A stretch of DNA of 12,090 nt. Origin: Candidatus Hydrogenedentota bacterium. GTDB lineage: Bacteria > Hydrogenedentota > Hydrogenedentia > Hydrogenedentiales > CAITNO01. The notes under the pieces were generated by a model that worked only from the letters and a program-made list of their open reading frames with translations, had not been told where the DNA came from and did no database searches. Where the stretch lies: assembly GCA_903922535.1 (NCBI GenBank), contig CAIXUF010000857.1, positions 1 through 12,090 of the forward strand, read 5' to 3'. This document shows, one piece after another, positions 1-6,072 of this stretch. The position numbers were made by a program, and so were the translations under genes. Position 1 is the first letter of the stretch, and every line of letters starts with the position of its first letter.

Positions 1-3000
1 CGCTCAGTGTGATTTCGACCTTCTCTCCCTCGGCAAGTTGCACGCCACCTGCCGGCAAGACAGTGATGTTTGAGCCGTTCTGGATCGTACCGAGAGAAAC
101 GAGCTGATCACCGACCCGGACAAGGGCGACGCACTTCCAATTGCCTCCCGTATCAAGGTCAATGGCCTTTATCATGAGTTTTCCATAACGCAATTCGATA
201 GTCGCAATGAGACTCTCTCCATCGCGCTTCTGCGAGAACACGCCCCAGCCTTCGGCGGTGGTGAAGAAGCTGCGGTGGTCTTCGGGCTTCCAGACGGGCT
301 TGAAGCCGATGCGGCCCTCCGGGCCGTTGTACTTGAAGCCCTGGCAGGCGGTCAGGAGCGACCAGGAACTCATGGCGCGGGCGTAGAACTTGCCGCACTC
401 GTCGTCGCCGAAGGGGTTGCCGCTGTAGCCCCAGGAGGCGGTGTCTGCCTCGGTGAGCCCCGTGCGCAGTCGGCCGTCATAGCGCTCGTAGACGGCCCGC
501 GCGACAGCGAAGCCTTCGCGCAGGAGCCCGGCGTGGATCATCATGGCTGCGGCGGAGTACTCGAAGCCGGTCATCACCTCGTCGGCGTAGTAGATGCGGT
601 GGTCGTCGGCGGGCTTGCCGCCCTTGGGCCAGCAGATCATCTGCAATCCCGCGTCGGGGTCGTCGGCGAACTTGCGCGGCAATTGCGGGACGCCGTAGAA
701 GGACGCGCGGAAGTTGCTGTGGAAGAGCGCGTTCATGGCGGAGCGCTCGTGGTCTTGGGGATAGTACCGGTCCAGACCGGTCTGGCAGGCCCACCACTGG
801 CCAATCAACTGATCGATGGCGCAGCCGTCGTTGTAGTCCTTGCGTGGCTCGGCATCTGGTTTCTGGATGTAGTACTCGCCGTTGAACAGCGTCTGGTCCT
901 GAATCTTGGCACCGGACAGGCGGATTTTTAGATAACGTTCGGCGAGGTCGTTTTCGCCCTCCAGCCGCGCGAGTTCCTCGCAGGCATTGAGCGAGGCCAG
1001 ATAGAGTGAGCCCATCCAGGTGGTGCTGCCGCCCAGTGCGTCGTCGAGTGTGTTCCACTGCCGCCCGGCCAGCGCGCCGTCCCCGTCGGCGTCCCAGGAC
1101 CGGATGGCGTATTCCATCGCCTTTTTCACGGCGGGCCATTGCGCGTCGATCCAGGCGCGGTCGGCGCTGGTCTCATATTCGCGCCAGGCACCCAGGATGG
1201 TGCCGAACTGTCCGTCCGTTGCGGGATCGGTCTTGGGGATTTGTCGGTGGGGCACGCCGCCGTCGGGATACTGGTGCTGGAAATCCTGGTCGCGCATCAG
1301 GCGGGCCAGTTCGGGGAAGAGGCGGGCGTGGGCCTGGGCATAGTGCCAGACATGGGTGCAGTTGCCCTCGCAGCAGCCCTTCTTGCCCGCGCATCCCTCA
1401 TAGCCGCCGAAATAGCCGTCGCGGGTCCAGAAACAGGTGCGCGCGCGCAGCACGGCCACTTGTGACGATACCCGGTCGATGAGCCAGTGCGGCAGGTTGG
1501 AGTCGTAGAGGGCGTCGTGGTAGCGCCGGGTCTTTTCGGTGAGTTCGGGCATGCGCGCGCAGAGTTCACGGGCAACGTCCGTCGCCGAGGGCCAGAGGGT
1601 GGCGTAATGGTTGCCCGCGCCACCCCACTCGGGGGTGCCGTTGACTGCGTTCGGAAAGTGCCAGGCCAGCACGAAGGTGATGGTTTTCGACTCGCCCGGC
1701 TTCAGTGTGAACGGCGCGGCCAGTGCGCCGTCGATGGTCTTGCCCTTTTCCGGCGCCTTCGCCGCCACAGGACCGGACAGTTCGCCTGTTCCGGTGAACG
1801 CGGCCAGCAAAGCATCCGGGGAATCCCACGCCGCCGTCCCCCCCATCGCCGTACCAATGCCCGCGAGTGCCATGGAGCCGTGGCCGGGCGCATCGGCGGG
1901 CAGCGCGGAGGTCATCTCGAGGATGGAGGCACCGTTCTCCTGGAAGACCGTGTTTGCGTTGCCGTCGTACTGCTCTTCGATGCCCGGTTCCTTGCCGGTG
2001 CAGCCGGAGATGCCGACGGCATTGTGGGCGTTGGCCAGCAGCGACACGTCGGCCGGGGTGTCGCTCGTGTTGCGGACGGTGATGTTGAACACGGCGCCGG
2101 GGATGGCCGAATCGCGCAGGTCCATCGGCACCAGCGGGGAAAACACTTCCATGCCCACCTTTACGGGAACGGCCGCATCGTCAAAGTCATACCATCCGAA
2201 GGGATACTCGCCGCGGAAGCTCAGCGACGACATGGGCGCAAAGGGACCGGCAGCCTCTGTCTGCAACGCCCGCACCACCGGGTCTCCGCTCTGTTTCACG
2301 CGCAGCGCAAAGAAGGTGTTGGGCACGGTGACAACCTGATGGTTGTCGAAGATCTGCCAGATGGCCATGCGGGCCTTGCCGTCCATCTGGATGCAGCCGG
2401 CGGCAATTCCGCCCACGGGCAGGCTGATGGCGCCCAGGTTGTCGCCGGAATAGACGCGGGATTCGCCCGTATCGAACAGGAGGTCCTCGGATAGCAGTTC
2501 TTCCCGCCGCTTTTCTTCATAGGCCTGGTGCACCTTTTTTTCTTCTGCCAGCCGTGCTTCGCGCACGGCCGCACGGGTTTCGAGGCTTTCCTTGGGTATT
2601 TCGGCGGGCACCAATTCCCCCGGAATATGAACGTCGTCAAGGGAGATGTTTCCCCAGGACCCTTTGGCGTTGTCGATCAGCACGAGATAGGCCGTCTCGC
2701 CGGCGTACTCGGTCACGTCCCATTCCACGTGCGTCATGGCCTCCGCATTTGCGCCGGATGCCGTGCGCAGTTCCCGTCCGTCGGGCGCGCAAAGCGCGAC
2801 GTAGGTGTCCGGGCCGGAACCGCCGCCCACCATGAGTGTGAGTTTTGGGCCGCACAGGCGGAACATGGGCGATACGACGATGCCCGTCATGTCGTCGTCA
2901 TACCCGCCGTCGGGCAGTTCTGTCGTGCTCAGGTAATACTTGCCCTGCTTGGGGTAGGGTGTGTCCGGCGCGTTGCGCGATTTTTCACGGTCGCTGACGA

Positions 3001-3196
3001 GCTGGCCGAATTTGCCGTCGGCCACGGCCCAGCCCTGCAAATCGCCGGTTTCGAAATCATAGACCAGTCCGCCTTTGGCGCAGCAGGAACTGCCGGAACA
3101 GCAGGATTCCGCGGCGGCCGGGGTGTTCGAAGCCAGCGCAAGCAATGCCGCCATTGCGGCAAGGCCCAAACAGCCGATCGGTTTCATGTTATGCAT
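1..3196 (-). CDS. Secreted GH116-family (GBA2/DUF608-type) glycoside hydrolase, partial
   Basis: The frame is open from ATG 3196 through the left window edge (about 1065 residues visible, C-terminus missing). Residues 1-29 form a signal peptide (basic start, Ala/Leu-rich core, ending near PAAA/ES), so the protein is exported. A cysteine-pair segment, CCSGSSCC, follows at 32-39. Residues about 44-190 look like a beta-sandwich module (DFETGDLQGW near the start, WGNISLDDV at the end), similar to accessory modules of planctomycete-type glycosidases. A charged helical linker leads to a GBA2_N-like domain (LPVGGIAAG near 260-267), then the alpha-helical DUF608 catalytic domain with CCEGNCTHVWHY (E610) and DADGDG..RQWNTLDD (D718). 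By family knowledge GH116 enzymes hydrolyse beta-glucosides or xylosides with Glu and Asp catalytic residues; E610 and D718 are only my candidates. The start is set by AAGGAG 10 bases upstream; the in-frame ATG at 3187 is too far from it. The exact substrate is unknown. Confidence 0.88.
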   Translation of the reverse strand, partial: MHNMKPIGCLGLAAMAALLALASNTPAAAESCCSGSSCCAKGGLVYDFETGDLQGWAVADGKFGQLVSDREKSRNAPDTPYPKQGKYYLSTTELPDGGYDDDMTGIVVSPMFRLCGPKLTLMVGGGSGPDTYVALCAPDGRELRTASGANAEAMTHVEWDVTEYAGETAYLVLIDNAKGSWGNISLDDVHIPGELVPAEIPKESLETRAAVREARLAEEKKVHQAYEEKRREELLSEDLLFDTGESRVYSGDNLGAISLPVGGIAAGCIQMDGKARMAIWQIFDNHQVVTVPNTFFALRVKQSGDPVVRALQTEAAGPFAPMSSLSFRGEYPFGWYDFDDAAVPVKVGMEVFSPLVPMDLRDSAIPGAVFNITVRNTSDTPADVSLLANAHNAVGISGCTGKEPGIEEQYDGNANTVFQENGASILEMTSALPADAPGHGSMALAGIGTAMGGTAAWDSPDALLAAFTGTGELSGPVAAKAPEKGKTIDGALAAPFTLKPGESKTITFVLAWHFPNAVNGTPEWGGAGNHYATLWPSATDVARELCARMPELTEKTRRYHDALYDSNLPHWLIDRVSSQVAVLRARTCFWTRDGYFGGYEGCAGKKGCCEGNCTHVWHYAQAHARLFPELARLMRDQDFQHQYPDGGVPHRQIPKTDPATDGQFGTILGAWREYETSADRAWIDAQWPAVKKAMEYAIRSWDADGDGALAGRQWNTLDDALGGSTTWMGSLYLASLNACEELARLEGENDLAERYLKIRLSGAKIQDQTLFNGEYYIQKPDAEPRKDYNDGCAIDQLIGQWWACQTGLDRYYPQDHERSAMNALFHSNFRASFYGVPQLPRKFADDPDAGLQMICWPKGGKPADDHRIYYADEVMTGFEYSAAAMMIHAGLLREGFAVARAVYERYDGRLRTGLTEADTASWGYSGNPFGDDECGKFYARAMSSWSLLTACQGFKYNGPEGRIGFKPVWKPEDHRSFFTTAEGWGVFSQKRDGESLIATIELRYGKLMIKAIDLDTGGNWKCVALVRVGDQLVSLGTIQNGSNITVLPAGGVQLAEGEKVEITLS

Positions 3197-3206
3197 CCTG
3201 TTTTCT

Positions 3207-3212
3207 CTCCTT
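3207..3212 (-). promoter_or_regulatory. Shine-Dalgarno of the GH116 gene
   Basis: The minus strand reads AAGGAG here, extending to AAGGAGAG. It lies 8-10 bases before ATG 3196 and 17-19 bases before the alternative in-frame ATG 3187, so it favours the upstream start. Confidence 0.6.
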
Positions 3213-3243
3213 CGAAGCGTGTTTCTTGGGAACCGCCGATGGA

Positions 3244-3273
3244 AATGTAGCACAGTCCCCCTGTGTTTGTCGC
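3244..3273 (-). promoter_or_regulatory. Possible promoter of the GH116 gene with inverted repeat in the spacer
   Basis: On the minus strand GCGACA (3273-3268, 4 of 6 matches to TTGACA) is separated by 18 bases from TACATT (3249-3244, 4 of 6 matches to TATAAT). The spacer contains the perfect inverted repeat CACAG-N5-CTGTG (3251-3265), where a repressor operator could sit. Both boxes are weak matches, and such matches arise by chance, so this is a suggestion only. Confidence 0.22.
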
Positions 3274-3290
3274 GGTGCCGAGAGCGCCGG

Positions 3291-3307
3291 ACTCCCTTTG
3301 CGGGAGT
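3291..3307. repeat. Inverted repeat ACTCCC-N5-GGGAGT
   Basis: A perfect 6-bp stem with a 5-base loop lies in the gap between argS and the GH116 gene. No T-run follows on the minus strand, so it is not a classical intrinsic terminator. It could be a leader hairpin, part of a read-through control region, or chance. Confidence 0.3.
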
Positions 3308-3364
3308 GGCAGGCGTTCGCGGTAAGACGCTGGGCTCCGCTTCGCTTTGCCGGACCCTAGAGAA

Positions 3365-3382
3365 CTTGTACAGGACTACAAG
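3365..3382 (-). terminator. Weak candidate terminator after argS
   Basis: Two bases past the argS stop, the minus strand can fold CTTGTA/TACAAG (6 bp, 6-base loop), followed by TTCTCT. The stem is short and AT-containing and the U-tract is interrupted. Transcription may therefore partly read through into the GH116 gene. Confidence 0.28.
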
Positions 3383-3383
3383 A

Positions 3384-5081
3384 CTACATGCGTTCTGGTG
3401 CGGTGATGCCAAGCAAGTCCAGGGCGTTCTTCAGGGTCTGGAGCGCGGCGCGGCAGATGAGCAGGCGCGATTCGGTCTGCGCTGCGTTTTCTGCCTTCAG
3501 TACCGGACAGTCGTGGTAGAACCCGGTGAACAGGTGGGCGAGGTCCAGCGAGAAATTGGCGATGGGTGCGCAGGTGCGCTGCTGCACGGATTCGGCGACC
3601 ACGGCCGGGAAAGAGGCGATCTTCATGAGGAGCGCCCATTCCGCGTCATGACCCGAGGTGAATGCAGTGCCGGGTGCCTCAGGCAGCGCCCCCGCGTTCT
3701 TGCGCAGGATGGAGTTGATCCGCGCGCAGCAGTACTGCACATAGGGTCCGGTGTCGCCGGTGAAGGACAGGGCAGACTCCATGTCGAAGGTGACGTTTTT
3801 CCCCGGCTTGACGCGGAGCACGGCGAAGCGGATGGCCGACACGGCCACGGTTTCGGCGATGGCCTGCTGTTCTGCCGGGGACAATTCGGGGCACTGTTCC
3901 GCCACGCGCTCGACGGCGAGGGCCGCGGCCTGGTCCAGGAAATCGGCCAGCAGCACCACTTTGCCCTGGCGTGTGGACATTTTGCCGTCCTTGAGCAGGA
4001 TGTAGGAGTAGTAGATGACCTCGGGGGCGGGATAGCCCGCGGCTTGGAGGATCAGCCCCACCTGCTGCGCGTAGAGCTTGTGGTCCTCGCCCAGAATCAT
4101 CAGATTGACATCGGTGCCGCGCTCGATTTTGTCAAGCGAGTAGGCAATGTCGCGGTAGCCGTACATGGAACTGCCGTTGGCCCGCATGAGCACGAAGAAC
4201 CGGCCCTCCTCCTGGGCATAGCCCAGCGGGGCGAGGTCCGCCACCAGACGGTTCTTCTCATCGGTGAACAGGACGCCGCGCTCGCGCAGTTTCTGCTGCA
4301 CCTGTTCCATGCGCGGGTCGTTGACGTACTTTGATTCACGGTCGAAATGGTCGTAGGTGGCGCCCACGCGCGAGAGCACCTCCAACTGTCCCTTGAGACA
4401 GAGCGCGGTCACCGCCTCGAAACGCCGCTGCGCGTCGGGGTCACCCTCCTCCATCTTGACCAGCAGTTCATAGCCGCGCGCCGCAAAGTCCGGGTCCGAC
4501 TCGGCCTGCGCGTTGGCGCGGACGTAGGCGTCGAGGATGCCGTTGAAATCCAGGTTGGCAATCTCATCGGCGATCAGCACGAGCAGGCCGATTTGGCGGC
4601 CCATGTCGTTGACGTAATAATGAACCTCCACGTCAAAACCCTCAAAACGGAACAGGCGGGTCATGCTGTCGCCGATCATGGCGCAGCGGCCGCGGCCCAC
4701 GTGCGGGCTGGCGTTGGGGTTGATGCTGGTGTGCTCTATAAGCATGCGGCGGCCGGTGCCGGAGCCGTTGGAGCCGAAGTGGTCACCCTGTTCAAGCACG
4801 GCATTGACGATGCGGGCACCGGTGGCGGAACGGTCCAGGGACAGGTTGAGGTAGGGGCCGGCCGTGGTGCACTTGCGCACTTCCGGTCCGAAAGCGATTC
4901 GCTCCGCCGCCTCGGCGGCGAGTTTGGGCGGCGCCGTGCGCAACTTTCGCGCGGGCAGGAACATGGGAATGGCCACATCGCCCATTTCGAGATTGGGCGG
5001 CGCGCCAAAGATTAGGTCGGCCGCCTCCAACCCGGGATAGGCCTTGAGAATGGACTCGGAAATGGTTGCAAAAAGGTTCAC
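3384..5081 (-). CDS. argS: Arginyl-tRNA synthetase (class I)
   Basis: This cytoplasmic enzyme charges tRNA-Arg with arginine using ATP. The product is 565 residues from the GTG start, close to the usual 550-600. The N-terminal additional domain covers about residues 1-95 (LEMGDVAIP). The Rossmann catalytic core carries INPNASPHVGRGR (HIGH equivalent at 127-130, with Arg at the fourth place), YYVNDMGRQIG near 155-165, YGYRDIAYSLDK near 307-318 and KMSTRQG (KMSK loop at 367-370). The C-terminal anticodon-binding DALR-type domain starts with FTGDTGPYVQYCCARI and runs to the end. GTG 5081 was chosen because homology begins at NLFATISES and GGAAAGG lies 7 bases upstream; ATG 5132 would add 17 residues unlike the family. 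It is divergent from the export operon, and probably upstream of the GH116 gene by position only. Confidence 0.96.
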   Translation of the reverse strand: MNLFATISESILKAYPGLEAADLIFGAPPNLEMGDVAIPMFLPARKLRTAPPKLAAEAAERIAFGPEVRKCTTAGPYLNLSLDRSATGARIVNAVLEQGDHFGSNGSGTGRRMLIEHTSINPNASPHVGRGRCAMIGDSMTRLFRFEGFDVEVHYYVNDMGRQIGLLVLIADEIANLDFNGILDAYVRANAQAESDPDFAARGYELLVKMEEGDPDAQRRFEAVTALCLKGQLEVLSRVGATYDHFDRESKYVNDPRMEQVQQKLRERGVLFTDEKNRLVADLAPLGYAQEEGRFFVLMRANGSSMYGYRDIAYSLDKIERGTDVNLMILGEDHKLYAQQVGLILQAAGYPAPEVIYYSYILLKDGKMSTRQGKVVLLADFLDQAAALAVERVAEQCPELSPAEQQAIAETVAVSAIRFAVLRVKPGKNVTFDMESALSFTGDTGPYVQYCCARINSILRKNAGALPEAPGTAFTSGHDAEWALLMKIASFPAVVAESVQQRTCAPIANFSLDLAHLFTGFYHDCPVLKAENAAQTESRLLICRAALQTLKNALDLLGITAPERM

Positions 5082-5088
5082 GCGCCTG

Positions 5089-5095
5089 CCTTTCC
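5089..5095 (-). promoter_or_regulatory. Shine-Dalgarno setting the argS GTG start
   Basis: The minus strand reads GGAAAGG, ending 7 bases before GTG 5081. It supports the GTG over ATG 5132, the upstream in-frame ATG. Confidence 0.5.
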
Positions 5096-5106
5096 ATGGA
5101 TGAGTT

Positions 5107-5120
5107 CGGGGAATTCCCCG
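5107..5120. repeat. Perfect 14-bp palindrome CGGGGAATTCCCCG
   Basis: The sequence is identical to its reverse complement over 14 bases. It lies 25 bases upstream of the argS start, between the start and the shared -10 region. As DNA it could bind a dimeric regulator. As argS leader RNA it could fold a 5-bp GC stem with an AAUU loop just ahead of the ribosome-binding site. No regulator is identifiable from the window. Confidence 0.45.
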
Positions 5121-5145
5121 CGAAGAGTGCATACCAGTCCCCGAG

Positions 5146-5155
5146 ATTATATAAT
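5146..5155. promoter_or_regulatory. Bidirectional -10 element (ATTATATAAT)
   Basis: The 10-base palindrome contains TATAAT on the plus strand (5150-5155) and on the minus strand (5151-5146). It is the most AT-rich spot in the only divergent intergenic region. It would serve the export operon (about 70 bases to ATG 5224) and argS (about 65 bases to GTG 5081). The -35 boxes are poor: GTGCAT for plus, and TTTCAA (5175-5170) for minus with an 18-base spacer. The two polymerases would compete for the same site. Confidence 0.4.
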
Positions 5156-5212
5156 ACGCGCCATGGCGGTTGAAACCCGCCGTTTCGGCCCTTCGCCGGG
5201 GTCGGACAAAAC

Positions 5213-5217
5213 AAGGG
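5213..5217 (+). promoter_or_regulatory. Shine-Dalgarno setting the permease start
   Basis: AAGGG ends 6 bases before ATG 5224. The in-frame ATG at 5218 abuts it directly and the TTG at 5170 has no such site, so 5224 is preferred. Confidence 0.55.
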
Positions 5218-5223
5218 ATGGAA

Positions 5224-6072
5224 ATGACCTATGCGAGCGACAAACAGCGCCAGGTATGGCGTGTTTTCCCGGACCTGGTTCGGGCGCGCGAGCTGCTTTT
5301 CGACCTCGTCTGGAAGGATCTTCGCGCGCGCTACCGCTATGCCGTGATGGGATTTCTGTGGGCGGTAATTGAGCCGCTCATGTTCATGCTTATACTGGCG
5401 TTCGTTTTTTCTTTCGTGTTTGTCGACAGGGCCTCCATGGCCGGGAACGGCAACGGAAGACCTTTTCCGGTCATGCTGCTGTGCGGCCTCATTTTCTGGC
5501 AGTATTTCACCGCGGCGCTCAGCTCGGCAACCATGTCGCTGGTGGACGGGCGCAACCTTGTCAAGAAGGTTCATTTCACGCGGGAAGTCATTCCCATAGC
5601 GGCCTGCTGCGTGCCCCTGGTGAATCTGGGCATCGGATTTCTCCTGCTCATCGCGCTCCATCTGGCCACGGGCGGATCGGTCGGGCCGGCGACGCTTTGG
5701 ATACCGGTCCTTTTCGCCGTTCAGTTTGTGCTGACGCTGGGCCTGGCGTTGCTGCTTTCCTGTGGCCATGTGCTGTTCCGCGACGTGGGCAACACGGTAG
5801 CCGTGGCGCTGATGTTCGGTTTCTACGCTTCCCCGGTGTTCTATCCCCTGGAACTGGTGCGCCATGCGAGCACCGTGCCCGCCTGGATGGTGCATGCCTA
5901 CATGGCCAATCCCATGGCCGAACTGCTTACCTGCTACCGGCAGGTTCTCTTTGAGCGGTGCTTTCCCGATCCGGCCCTGCTGGTGTGGCCTGTCTGCTGC
6001 GCAGTGCTGCTCCTAATGGCCGGGCTGATCCTGTTTCGCCGCAATGCGCCCACCATGGCGGATCACCTGTGA
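5224..6072 (+). CDS. ABC-2 type polysaccharide export permease (Wzm/TagG-like)
   Basis: This is an inner-membrane channel subunit of an ABC exporter for polysaccharides or polyol-phosphates. The 282-residue product has the family pattern: an amphipathic N-terminal stretch with DLVWKDLRARYRY (27-39), then GFLWAVIEPL entering membrane segment 1 (about 44-66). Segment 2 carries GLIFWQYF (88-95), followed by NLVKKVHFTREVIP (111-124). Further hydrophobic segments lie near 123-148, 155-178 and 190-210 (FYASPVFYPL), then NPMAELLTCYRQ and a last segment before the basic C-terminus. About six segments and this length match Wzm/TagG. The stop overlaps the start of the ATPase gene (GTGA), so the two are almost certainly translated together and assemble as permease and ATPase. 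The substrate cannot be read from the permease. Confidence 0.92.
   Translation: MTYASDKQRQVWRVFPDLVRARELLFDLVWKDLRARYRYAVMGFLWAVIEPLMFMLILAFVFSFVFVDRASMAGNGNGRPFPVMLLCGLIFWQYFTAALSSATMSLVDGRNLVKKVHFTREVIPIAACCVPLVNLGIGFLLLIALHLATGGSVGPATLWIPVLFAVQFVLTLGLALLLSCGHVLFRDVGNTVAVALMFGFYASPVFYPLELVRHASTVPAWMVHAYMANPMAELLTCYRQVLFERCFPDPALLVWPVCCAVLLLMAGLILFRRNAPTMADHL

Noticed and set aside
1487..2494. Long plus-strand open frame (335 codons) opposite the GH116 gene
   Set aside because: It is the antisense mirror of a well-supported coding frame in GC-rich DNA. Its translation is low-complexity Gly/Arg/His-rich with no recognisable domain.
3075..4334. Plus-strand open frame of 419 codons opposite argS
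   Set aside because: argS on the other strand has clear motifs throughout. This frame has no recognisable domain and an antisense-type composition.
5079..5132. ATG 5132 as the argS start
   Set aside because: It would add 17 residues unlike ArgS, cover the palindrome, and leave little room for the divergent promoter. GTG 5081 has a Shine-Dalgarno and matches the family start.
5170..5223. TTG 5170 or ATG 5218 as the permease start
   Set aside because: Neither has a properly spaced Shine-Dalgarno. AAGGG at 5213-5217 fits ATG 5224.
4792..5895. Minus-strand open frame crossing the divergent spacer
   Set aside because: It overlaps the argS N-terminus in another frame and the permease antisense. 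The composition is Arg/His/Gln-rich with no domain.
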